DNA of 64,000 nt from Amblyornis subalaris (Eukaryota > Chordata > Aves > Passeriformes > Ptilonorhynchidae): the NCBI GenBank assembly GCA_018881555.1, contig JACAXG010000121.1, forward strand, positions 2,355,858 through 2,419,857, written 5' to 3'. The translations under genes were made by a program, and so were the position numbers. Positions 1 through 12,200 of the stretch are shown piece after piece (within the stretch, counting starts at the first letter, position 1; each line of letters opens with the position of its first letter). The notes beneath the pieces are model-generated. The model was not told where the DNA came from. It saw only the letters and a list, made by a program, of their open reading frames with translations, and did no database searches.

Positions 1-2900
1 AGTGGAGAGGGAGTGGAGCAGGGGAAGGAGAAAAGCTAATGCAGAACCAGGGCTCTACAGCAGAGCCAGCTCTGCCCAAAGAACCAGAACTCAGGGATGA
101 GATTGTTTGGGAGGTGGTTCCTGTGGAAAAGAGTGTCTTTGTATCTGCAAAGCTTCACAGTGCTTCCAGGTAGGAGGTAAGTGCAGAAACCTTTTTATAA
201 GGCTCTGTTTCAAGTGCTCAAGTTACGTTAGAGCCTGGATGCAGCACTGTCATTCCTGCATGAAATATTCAGGGGATTATCTTGTAATCAACTGTCTAAT
301 CAGAACAGGTGATGGATCCTGCTTAGCCTTCAACCTTGCAATTTAGAAATGTATAGTGAAGAAAAGTTACTAATGACCAATGCTATCTGAGAAATGACTT
401 TTATTTGCTAATGATAATTGGAGAGTGATGCCACTAATTCCAGTTCAAATATTTTTCTTCTTTTAGCCTATTTATGGCACTATGATGGTTTCTCTAAAGT
501 GACAGGAGAAATGGATTTATTCAATGACTGAATAAAGTCCAGTGGTTCTACCAGCTTGTGGACCAGGATCACGCATCGTGTCATGACTGGCAAGAGCAGA
601 AGTTGTCTCTGTCACAGAGAGATGTGCTAATGCACTGTGCCTGTGCTATGAAATCTGCTGAGTATATAAAGGGACCAGTGCAGTAGTTGTGCTCCAAAAC
701 TTGGGCTGGGTGATGCAAAATTTTCCCAGCAAGACTAAGAAATACACATGGTGCTTTAAACTCATGAAATCAGCCCACTCTTCTTGGTCCCTCCTTTGAA
801 ATGGCATTTCTTAACTTCTGTACCTGTATCAAATACTTTGTTATTTTACCCTGCTAGTATCTTATGTTACTCTCAGAACTTCATTCAGAAGTTTTAAATA
901 CAATTAATCTGTTTTTGAGGTAGAGAACAAATCCACTGCTTTCTACATTTATCTCGGGGAGAGGGAAATGAAAACTTTCTAGTACTTATGCTATTTTATA
1001 TCCACAATCTATGCTGCTCCAACTAAGCTCAAAACCAGAAAGGCATATCCACTAATTTTGGAGTAATACAGGAATGTAGAGCCAGGTCCTGCTGGGATCC
1101 CTGTGGACTTATAGCTCTCCCTGCACAGGTTCAAATTACCAGGACCTATAAGCAATAGGGATGGGTGTGTTACAGGTAATGCACTTAGCTCAGGTAATAA
1201 ATAATATACACAGCACGCAATGTGATAGGCAGCAATATCCAGCTGGTTAGAATGGAACTGGGCCTGGAGTCTATTTTTAAGACTTTCCAATGGAGAAAAT
1301 CATATCTTGGCATCACTGTGTTTCCTGAGGTACCTGGGTATGGTGGTAATTGATAATGCAGAGCTGTGACAAATAATGCCAATACACCAGATTGTGTTTC
1401 ACCTGCTGTAGAGGAGTGGTGCTTGGAAGTCTGTAAAAGTTAGCAGAGAGATTAGGTGCTTTTAATTATTAAGAAGTTATATAAGACTCCTCCCCAAATC
1501 CATTCAGCATTCCCATAAATCTATCCTGTAGCACCCTCAAGGATCCAGCTGGTGTTCTGAAGTGGTGGGATGCGCTCCTAGTCATTGGTGGAAAGGTAGA
1601 GANGAGGATAGCTCAAGCCCATCGAGGCTCACAAACAATGTGCATGACTGGGAAACAATATTCCTGGAAGCCTGGATTCTGCTGGAGAATGCCAATAGAG
1701 CAGTCAGATATGCAGTGTTGTGTGATGTGCTGGCACAGTGGATTGCAGGCAGGACTCTGCTCCTCACTTCTGCCAGGGAAGAATGCTTCTGAAAAGACTG
1801 GAATTGCAGTAAATGCAACTGCTCTGTGTGAGAGGCAATGAAACCTGCATGGAGCATGTTCGAGCCCACTGGCCCCACTGGATACTTAGGCAAAAGACGA
1901 TCTTTTGGAGCAGACTGCCTGAAAAAGTGTGATTCTCATGCCAGGAAGTCAGGATCAAAAATGTATTTACCTTCTCTGTCTGTAAAAGGAGATGTTATAA
2001 CATCCCCTTCTGCTGTTTCTTTCCTGCCTGCCTGTTTCTGTGACAGGACTTCCAAGTAAGATCCTTCTGGCCTTGGGCACGACAGGGGTTGGGAATACAC
2101 AGGTCCCAGGCAGGCGTGACTAATGCCAGAGACCACACCCGAGTTCCCAGAGCTCCATGCTGTGATTAATCCAGCAGGATCCCGTGGGCACTGCACTGCT
2201 GAGCCCGTGCCTGACTCACACCATCAATTAATTACCTGATTAGCAGCCCTGTCTGCAGCCATGCAGCCTTAGGCTGCAATCCTGTCAGCTCTCATGGGCT
2301 AAGAAGGGTCAGTCTGGGTGAGGGCACAGCTGGAAACAAAGGGGCATCCCAGTAAGGGCAAGTGGAAGAGGAGGACATTGCCTTTTATTCTCTATCCACT
2401 CCTTTTCTCTACACTCCTCTCTGTGCTGCAGGTTGCTGTTCCAGGAGCTGCTGAGCTGCAGCTTCAGATGAACTGCTGTGCAGCTGATTACCTGGCTGAC
2501 CCAAACCTATCTGTCAGGGAGCTTCGTATCCCGAGGCAGCTACAAAAGGAACTGGTGGGAGGATTGAGGTAAAACTGGTGACAGAGAANGGCAAAAGAGA
2601 AGCAGCAGGGATCTGCCTGGTTCTTCTAAAAAGAGAATATAACTTACCTTTTTAGCTGAAAGCACAGGAGTATTTGTTTGTTCCCAAAGGGAGCCTTCCA
2701 TGCAGATGGGGAGGTGTTTTGGCCCATTTAATCACGCCACAGTGCCAGTCATTATTTAAAAATTGATAATTAAATGAGCAGTTTAAATAATTCTTATCTT
2801 TCAAAAATGAAAAAAATGCAATCATCTTTCCACAGTGAGGATGAAGGGGATTGATACAACCATAAATCTCCCTTCCATAAACCACCCCAAGATGAATCAG
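1..2900. other. Intergenic DNA downstream of VWF, no gene recognised
   Basis: The region is AT-rich with only short chance ORFs, none of which resembles a known protein or has supporting splice structure. I saw no CR1 tail, no CpG island and no tRNA-like cloverleaf. In human the next gene downstream of VWF is ANO2 (established knowledge), but I recognise none of its exons here. Confidence 0.6.
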
Positions 2901-2904
2901 ACCA

Positions 2905-3063
2905 CGTCCTGTTGCGCTAGTAAGTTTTATTGTTTCCTATGTTGATACAATGAGTTACCGAGGATTCTACTGGATAAGGCAGTCTACAGCGAAAAGGAAG
3001 CTTGACTTGTGAAGTCCCTTCATGACAAAGCTCCAGCTGAAAGGCCCGGGCTGCCGGCAGCAC
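2905..3063 (-). other. VWF: VWF 3' untranslated region
   Basis: This lies between the stop codon (3064-3066) and the predicted cleavage site downstream of the AATAAA. It is short, with no intron or repeat. The low boundary is inferred from the signal position and is uncertain by about 10-15 nt. Confidence 0.7.
2926..2931 (-). terminator. VWF: VWF polyadenylation signal AATAAA
   Basis: The plus strand reads tttatt, giving AATAAA on the gene strand about 133 nt after the stop codon. A GT-rich stretch (minus-strand sense of about 2870-2890, including GGGGTGGTTT) follows and fits a downstream element, so cleavage is expected near 2900-2912. The human VWF 3'UTR is similarly short (about 135 nt, from memory). 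Confidence 0.8.
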
Positions 3064-3252
3064 TCAGGGCNTGCACCGGCGCGGGCGGCACTCGCAGCGC
3101 GCGGCGGAGGGGACGGAGTGCTGCACCACGGTGCCGTTGGGGCAGCGCAGCGGGATGCTCACCGTGCTGCTCTGCGTGGCCGTGCAGCAGCTGCATGCGT
3201 CTTCCCATCGCCCNGTCTGAGCAGAGTACCTGGTGGTGCTTCTGCACTTGCC
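3064..3252 (-). CDS. VWF: VWF exon 52 (last coding exon, CTCK)
   Basis: The acceptor is ccgttcag at 3253-3260, phase 0, and the exon ends in TGA at 3064-3066. It encodes 62 residues, as in human, beginning GKC. It holds the C-terminal half of the cystine knot that makes the tail-to-tail dimer. The CSCC cluster (human C2771, C2773, C2774) and the penultimate Cys triplet RRC (human C2811) are present, as is the sequon NGT at the site of human N2790. Ambiguous bases at 3071 and 3214 leave two residues undefined. The exon is CpG-rich compared with its flanks. Confidence 0.97.
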   Translation of the reverse strand, partial: GKCRSTTRYSAQXGRWEDACSCCTATQSSTVSIPLRCPNGTVVQHSVPSAARCECRPRRCXP

Positions 3253-6200
3253 CTGAACGGAAAAAAAGGGATCTGAGGTTTGAACGGAGCCAGACCTCAG
3301 TGCACTCAGGATCCCGGTTCTCCCCTTCAAATCATCTGTGGGCGACTCTGCCCCACTTCTGTGCTCTGCTGTAAAACACGACCTCGCAAACAGGTACCGA
3401 CTCCAGAGCCTGGGGTGCTGCTCAAAGAGTAACTTGGCATGGGCATAGCAAAGGAGAGGTGAAGAACGTGGTCACACCCACAAAAAAGCCCATACTTTAT
3501 GATCTCTCAGGCCATGTCCAGGGCTGTTGTGCTGCCTTCTAAGCACACATGGTTATCACCCAGCTGTCTGAGATCATACACCCAGAAAGGGCTTAGCCCC
3601 AGCGGTGCAAGCCACACATCCACTGTTGTCCTGCTGGGGGCTTTTTTGCCTTTTTCTACTTGTCTGGCCACTTTACTCGTTTTGACTGAGCTGTCAATGC
3701 CTGTAGCTGAAAGCTTTCATGATGAAGAAACAAAGTGGCCCCACATCAAACTCTGTCAGAGTCCATTTCCTTTGGTGGCTCTGTGCTCTTATTTCCCAGT
3801 CTAATTAAATTAAAAAAGCATATCATTGTCAGGGAGGACTTCAGAAAAAACGTACTTAATACTAANTTAATATTCCCAATATAAAATTTGTACTTCTGCA
3901 GGAGAAACTACAATACCCATGACTTTATGGCTAAGGACCACTGACTTTGTAGGCAGGACAAGAGGTCAAGAATTANTAGTTATGCCATAACTTGGATTGC
4001 ATACAAGGGTTGATTAAAATCCTTGTCTGAGGCTTGGTTATCTCAGGATGAGCAGCTTCCCTGCTACAACCCAGTTTGAGAAGAAAATGCCACCTTTGGT
4101 GGCCAGTCTCAGAGAGANGGGAACACCCAGAAGGAAGCCATGCTCCTGTTTTAAAAGGAAGTTGCCCTATAAGGTGTAAGCAGTGATGGACTAGAAATTA
4201 AACTTTTCATCTGATTACTGAAAAAATGCACAAGACATGTAGAACACAACAGCTTAGTGCCAAGGCTAATGGAGGAGTCTCAGAGCTTATAGAGCACNGA
4301 AGTTAAATCTTGGCACTCAAGTTTAAAGACCTTTTAAATTGTCATTTATCTAAATATCTATTTACATTCCCCTAATCAACCCCAGAGCCTTGGTGTTTAA
4401 CTATAGATTCAGATCTGAAAATAAGCTTCACCAATATGAAGATAAATATTCCTTTTTTTAGGTAGACAGTCTTAACAGAGCTACTTCAGAGTCATTAATT
4501 TGTGATGGAAGCAAACGAGAGTGGTATGAACAAAGCCTTGGTGTCTAACCTAAGTGCCTTTTTTCATGCTGGCTTGACTACGGAAAATTCAGCCTTACCA
4601 AATGACTTTAGGAAATAAGAGCCAATGAGGTTTGCACCAAGTCAATTAATGAGGGCAGAAACTGATGCTCCACTTACTGAAGTAGAGCTGTAATAGAGGA
4701 AAAGATTTCCTTTTGGAAAAAACAAAGGGCAGGTCTTGNGGCAGGGGGGGCTGGTTTTTTTAGTTACCTCACAATGAGAAATGGGCACTTCCTTTTCAGC
4801 CACACATCCGTTGATATTCCCATACTGCAGCCTGGTACTCACTGTCCGACATTCCACTTCCACACCTACCAAGTGAAAAAACAAAAAGAAACAAGTGTTT
4901 GACATTGTTGACAATTGCTTTTCCTAACCCACTTCCCTTTATTCCTGCAATTGCTTAGTGACATGTTATTCCTGCTAAGATACCTGCTTAGGTGTGTCTC
5001 TAGAGGAATGAATGTAGAGCTGTGTGACTGTTGCACACTACAGCCCTGAAATTCCACCAGAGGAGGGTTTCCCTCACATTTCTTTTCAACTGACTGCTTT
5101 GTTTTGAAGTCACCTTGGCCATCTAACACCAGTCTCCTACCTGTCGGTTTCTGGCTTAGACAACCCCTTTTGAAGAGAGTTCAGTGGTACACGGGGAAAG
5201 CAGGAGCACAGGGGAAAGATGACACACATGGGAACCCCAACATCCTGATCACACAGACAGAGTACCCTGACCTGCTTGCTCCTGGGGCTGGCACAGGAGA
5301 CAGATCCCACTGGCGCCTTTCAAAGCAAGTCAGTGGGAGCAGCTCCCCAGATCACCTCACACACTGAGGTGCCTCACTGCCCTCTGGACTACAGGGGACT
5401 CCTTACACTTGTTTTCCAATATTTCTTGCTCNGTTAGGTAAATTCTCCCTGTTTTGTTTTGTTTTTTTTTCCATCTAATGACAAATCCACACAAGAGGCA
5501 GTAGGTATGGATTTGTTCTACGTGGAAGGTGCAGGCTCAGGGAATTGGCTGATCCTTCTTTGTGGGGAAGTGAGGATGGACTGCTATGATCTGTTAACTC
5601 TGGTAGTCAACAGGGACTGTTCCTCCACGTCCAAAGGGAGCCTCATCATTAACGTGCTCAAATATAGACTAATCCAGAATATTGTCTTCTGAACTCTTGT
5701 GTGTCCTGGTCTGCATCCTCCCTTGTAGCCTGGTGGATTAAAGCTCCCTTAAGCAAATTACCCGTTTGATCCCTCTGATGACAGTCTCTCAATAGCTCTC
5801 TGACTTCTGTTTCTCAGGCCAGAGCTCAGGGATTACACAGACAGGCAGTGGCTGCAAACTCTCCAGGAGCCACCATCCTTCATCAGGGGTATTATTGCAG
5901 CAGCTCCTGTGCCACTGTGGTGATGGGCTGCTATGGCCATCTTTTATTTATTAGCACAGGCATAGCAAAAATAAGAACATTAAAAGATGTAATACAACAC
6001 AGACAAGATGNTGATATTTTGACCTTAAGAGAGAATTTCAAGCTTTTGTTATCTTTCTTTAATTTTAAATGAGCTACAGTATTATTAATTTTTTACTTGC
6101 AGAGGAGAAAACTGAGAGGTTATCTGCTCACAAAAGCATCAGAGATTCATTTTAGAAATGAGAACCCAACCCTGCAATGCCTCCTTATGTAAGCAAACCC

Positions 6201-9200
6201 TTCCTACTCTCACAGCCTGACTGACATTTGGATTATCCACACAATGATGCATGAAATTAGGAGTTGCAGGACTGACTCCTAAACTGCCAAATTGAAGATG
6301 CAGTCAGGCTGCTCCATAGGAATGCACCTNTGACAAGCATTTCCCCTACCATTTTTTGTTTTTCATACTATCAAAAGCATTACTGCCACCAGGGTTTGAT
6401 TTTTTTTGATTAATTAATTTTAAGTGGATTGATTATTCATGAAGTGTTTTCCTCACATATTCAGTAGTATCAGGTTATGTCGAGCTGTCTGTGCAGGACT
6501 GTTTCTGTTATCACCAGATGAACAATAAAATAAGACATTCCTAATTAACATCTGCATAAAATGTGGAAAGTATCTATTTCTTTCTAAGCTCTTGTGAACA
6601 CTGTCAAAACACGTGTTCTAGATGACAAAACATGACAGCACTCTCCAAATCAGAGCGTGGGCTTCTTGGATGGTTTATTATAACCACATTGCTAAGCTCT
6701 GTTTCATTAAACTGCATATGTAGTTCCTTGCACAGTAGCTTACACACTCTGCAATTTCCATTCAAGATTTCTGGCTTATTTACTTACATGTGTCACAGCA
6801 GGTGTTGCCAATTTTTGTAATTCTGCCCTAAAATGATGAAAGAAAACGCAAACTTTGGCACAAGTGATACACTTTTGTTCTGCTGAAAGAATACAAAGGA
6901 TGTGTAAAACAGGGTACTAGGCCAAAACAAAAAATCCTAATTTCTATATTGTACAAAATTAGAAATCTACATTAGTAATCTTCTCTTTATCCATTTTAAG
7001 GTTTTCAACTTGTATTTGCTGACAGCTGATTGGAAATAATCGACTTATTAGTGAGTGCAACACCTGGAAATATTGCTCTCACCTTCTATTACAGGCTTCC
7101 TAAAGTCAAGACATTGAATACAAACAAATTCCTGGAAACCAGAAAGATAAACCAGAAGCATTCAAGTCTCATNTCTGTTTAAGAAATATCACGTCTGTCA
7201 AGTATGGGTGATGCCATTGTTGCACTAAACCCCTGAGCTTACATGTAAAAGTTNAGAGGCTTTTCTAATAAAATAACCTAAATTTTCAATCTGCAACGAG
7301 ATGCAAACCACTCAGTTCATAGCTGAAATAGTTTAATGGGGGTGGGGGGATAGGAGAAGAATAAATGCAGTTTGAGAAATTCTGGTTAAAAAGTAAATTC
7401 TTCTTCACTGATTTTCCATGAAGACCTTTTGAATATGATAATAACCCCAAGCCTGTAACATAATGTAACATTTCTCTAAATCTTTGTTTATATAACAAAA
7501 CTGTTTAATTATAATTTCACAAAGTGAGAAATACACTGTAGAGGCTTTATTTTTCCTGCATTATACACAACAAATCCTCCATTTGTTTCATGTGCATGAG
7601 GAGAGAGATTTGGCTACAAGCTTTATTAAACGTTTTCTGCTCCCTGTCATGCCCAAGAAAATGGGAACAGGTGGATATAAACACCTGTAAGATGTACCAA
7701 ACCTAACAGATGAGCAAAGGACCCCACGTTCTACACTCCCACCTGCACTCTGCTCATCAGTGTCTAGCTAACCTCAAATCACAAGAGAGGTGGAGTGGGT
7801 ATGTCGTGCAGGGGTTTTATCATGATCTTCCTACAGTGTTGTGAAAATTTCTTTCCCTAACCCCANGTAAGGGCAGAGAATTTCATACGGATATTTCTCA
7901 GTTTGTGTAATTATCCACACAGTTTTGCTCTGGATCCCAAACTGAAAACAGTATTACAAGCACCATTTTCAAATGTTTGATACTTTCAATATTCAGCTTC
8001 ATATTCACAACAGAATTACTGCAAGCTCAGCATCTCCCCTGCAGTGCAGTCTCACATAAAGCCAGCATATATTTTAAAATNGAGAAAGCCTACATCTTTC
8101 TGAATTTCAAACAAAGTTCCAATTCAGTCTAGCCAAGGTGCTGGGAGAGCGTTGGGGGTTNGCACCCTAACACACACATAAGGTACCTCTGTACAGCACC
8201 ACAAACATGACAGTGTGTGAGGAAACCTGGAAACAGGACCCATCTCACTACTTACCCCTTCAGCCAAACATCTTCTGGAATCAAATGGAGGACAGCCAGT
8301 GATTCTCCTTTCCCAGATGAATTCCCCTCTCTCATTCACTCTGCAGGAGTGACTATCACAGCCATCCTGAACTGATGCATTTGGCTGGAAAGATTTAAGG
8401 GCTGTTAGCTTGACACAGAAACAACAGGGGACAGGAAGTTTTCAGGATATGCCTTAGCTGATGTTTCAATTAATGTACCATGGTGGTGACATTTATAAAA
8501 CATGGAAATCTTTAGTAAACAGCATTGTTTATCAACAAAGTCATTGTCTTCTGTTTAATTCCATGGCCATACTGATGACAGCTCTGCCCAGACTGCCAAA
8601 ACCTGACCTTTTTCAGCTCTAAACAGGGGAGAAAATTCCATTAACTTAGGAGAAAAAACTTCTCAAAGTGAGAAACTTGGGGGTTTGGGCTATGATTTGT
8701 CTTCTAAAGAGACATATATACAATTATTTACCTTCTGGTTGAGTTGGGAGCTTCTTTACAAAAATATATGAAACCACACCCAAGTCTAGCCATTAACCTC
8801 ACACTGTCAACCAAGCCCACCACTAAACCATGTCCCCAAGAGCCACATCCACACACCTTTTAAATCTCTCTGGGGATGGTGACATAAGCTCCGCCCTGAG
8901 CAACCTGTGCCAAAGCTTGATAACCCTTTCAGTGAAGAAAAACCTCAATATCCGATCCAAACCTCTGCTAGAGCACAACTCAAGGCTGTTTCCTCTTGTC
9001 CTGTCCCTGTTCCCTGGGAGCAGAGCCCGACCCCCCCCAGCTATGCCCTCCTGTCAGGGAGTTGTGGAGAGCCAGAAGGTCCCCCCTTGAGCCTCCTTTT
9101 CTCCAGGCTGAGCCCCCCCAGCCACTCCAGACCCTTCCCCAGCTCCCTGGCTCTTCCCATACTCTCACTGTCTAAAACTTCTCACAGGATTGAAATAAAA

Positions 9201-12200
9201 GACAATTTTAGATGCTGTCTCTTGTGACAGATGATGGGTTTTCACCAGGAAAATATCCACTCCTGTTTAAGAACATATCATGCATTAAGACCAGGCTGGA
9301 CGAGGCTTGGAGCAACCTGGGATAGTGGAAGGTGTCCCTGCCCANGGCAGGGGGTTGGAACTGGATGATCTTTGAGGTCCCTTCCAACCCAGGCTATTCT
9401 ATGATTCTATGCTGGAGAAGATTTTCNAAATTCACATTTTCAACTTAAATTATCTATTTCACATTTAAAATGAGGTTTTTAATTTCCTCTAAATACTTGT
9501 TTGAGCTCGTATTCCAGTTAAAGTTCCTTGATAACATTCATGTTTGCAGGTGCATCTAGAATGTCCCCCTAGAGTTTGGTACTGTGATATGAAGTCTCCT
9601 ATTTTTTCATATACAAACAAATTAACTTTCTTGATCAATCATTCTGAGATACAAAAGGCAGCAGTAACACTGTGCTACCTAATTAAAAAGGAGGGGGGAA
9701 AATGCACTTCCATGGGCTTCAACAGAAGCAGGTGATACATTTACATTTACTTATAAATAAAAGAAAGAGTGCTTAAAAACTTACCTGAAGATATTGAACC
9801 CTTCCATCTCTCAGCCTGACAGCACATGAAGTTGGCACACATTTCCCACAGCAAGAGCCAGGGATTTCCTGCCTTCTGTAATTCTAGAAGGAAAGGACAT
9901 TTTTCTGGGTTTATTTTGTTTTAAGCAGGTGTCCTACATTTATTTTAAGAAGGTGTTTTTTAAGAAAAAAAAAACCAACTAAAATTCAGTGGACAAAGTG
10001 ATAGCCAGCAAAATGCTTTTTTAATTAGTAAGGCTAGACTAGCCAATCTAATTAGTTGCATACTTTTCCTTTTTTTAAAGGCTGGCATTAATCCTTATAC
10101 CAATTTATTATACCATAGGGAAAAAAGTTTATTTCCAAGTACAAAGCCTCCTGTGGCCACTAAATTCAAAGTTCTTTGACTATACCAGTGGCAAGGCCAG
10201 GATCGCCAAATAACATGACAATAGTACAGGGTAAGAAACTTATTAAATTCTTTGAGTGACACAGTTTGCACTTGTGGTGTGCAGGAGCTTCTCAGTAAAG
10301 CCAATGAATTCTACACACTGCAATGTGGAAAAGTAGCTGGAAGTGCTTAAACTAGAGAGAAAAGGGCAAGATAACCAGAAAGAAGTGGGCAGGAAAAGGG
10401 GAGAACAAGGCTAAAACGGAAAATTTGGAGTATGGAAAGCAAAAGAAAATGGCCTGATAAAACAAGAGAGTAAAAAGAACATCAGAGAAGGTATGATAAA
10501 ATAACAGGAGAGAAAAAAGAACAGAGGAATAAGGGAGCCCCACAAACAACACTGAAGGAAAAAACAGTGGCAGGGAAAAGAGCGTGGGAGAATGAGCAGC
10601 ACTGGATGGAGAGGAAGAAAGGTATAGAGTGCATAATAGAAAGAAAAAACCAAAGCAAGCAGAAAGGAACTGAGCTCACACGTGAAGTGTCCCACAGTAA
10701 CGTCTCCAGCTGCTCCAGACAACCAACAGCTGCTTATGATGAGCTGAACATTTTTAAGAAAACAAACACTTTCTGCTTGAGTGAAGGCATGCACATTATC
10801 CATATGTTTTTTATAGAAAGAGAATTTGGGGAGGCTGGGGTGTTACTATTAAATCATTGGGAGAAAACGTAGCTCATTGTTATTTAAGTGAACTAGCAAA
10901 AATAAAAGCACCTAAAGCAGGTCATAAAGTGACCAAAAAAATGNCCCTCATGAGCAGAAAATGCTGCAGTTGGCCGCACTTCAATTAACAGTGCTTTTAC
11001 TTTTGCAGCTTCAGCATCTAGGAGAAAGCAGGTGCTCCTGAGAGAATATGCCCTCTTAACCCATAATTTTATCCATTATCAAGGAATTGTTTTAATCTGG
11101 GTATACCATGAAGTCAAAGACTTTGAGGCAGGAAAGATCTCCAGACCATGTGTGAATCCCTCTGGCCTTAGGGGGATGAAGACATTCTGTATCTTACTTG
11201 ATTTTTTTTTTTTCCCCTCAAGCTCCACAAATTCATTACAATGGCAAGAAAGGGATATACATACCTAGACCTGCAACTTCCCTTGGGCAGCTGCACATCT
11301 CCCAAACACAAGTTCAGTCTTTAATAAGCCCAACTGGAAATGGCCCTTTCTTCAAGAGTTTTCTGTTTAGTCTGTGCTTTTGGGTCAGGTGGGGAAAAGG
11401 AGCTGTTCNGGAATTGTGTGGGAGGTAAAAGAAGCAGGAGAGGAATGTTTCCCCATTTTTTTAACCATGTATTATATTGATTCCTCTACCTTTGATTTCT
11501 ACAGCTGGCTTCTTGCACTGAACAGCAAGAATGGATGTTTGTGTATTTTGTGTGGGAACATACATACAGACACATGTTTCTGGCCACGAATTCAATCCAG
11601 TGTATCTGTTTGGGTTTTTTCATGGATCTGCCAGATTAGATTTTGTGGAAGTGAGAAAGATGCTCAGCACTCAGCTTGGCCATTTCTTTTCCCTTCATAA
11701 GTCTGTGTCTATAATCAAACCTTACAGGAGAAGTCATATTAGGGTCTAGAACCACAAGAAGTATTCCAGGTTGTCCTTTTTGTCACAGGCTACACCCACA
11801 CCAGCAAATAAAAGGGGTCAAGGCCACTTTGCTGGCCCAGCAGACAAGGGGAACACATATGAGTATCTGAGTTGCATTCTCCACACACAAGTAGCCTCAG
11901 GTTGTCCTAACCCCTGAACTGTGCCTGGGCATCATCTGGAAGTTTTGTAGTCTCAACAGGGCAGCCAGGACAGCAGTGGCAATCCTTCAGGAAAAAGGGT
12001 TGCAGGAAATAATTTGAGCCTGCAGTCTTGCTCTGTTTTGTTTATTGGTAGAGATGACTCTGTACAGAAACATAACTGCATTTCCAGTCTTTTCCAGTTC
12101 TACTGAGGGATGGAAAATTGGGCTCATCCAAAACCCCGCCCCTCTTTTTTCCAGGGACCCTATCAACATATGCCTGTCCTGGGTATCAGCCAGGAAGCCC

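Larger units (their letters stand above)
8385..9784 (-). other. VWF: VWF intron 48 with two CR1 fragments
   Basis: This 1.4 kb intron carries CR1 pieces at about 8775-9165 (minus) and 9287-9411 (plus). The remainder is AT-rich and featureless. Confidence 0.85.

Noticed and set aside
1..2900. Possible exons of the neighbouring gene (ANO2 in mammals)
   Set aside because: No open frame with anoctamin-like sequence or splice-bounded conserved block was visible.
3499..3804. 101-codon plus-strand ORF in intron 51
   Set aside because: No domain or motif; chance open frame.
10411..10803. 130-codon minus-strand ORF with a membrane-protein look
   Set aside because: It lies in the purine tract; Phe/Leu/Ser richness follows from polypyrimidine sequence. 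No start context or splice support.
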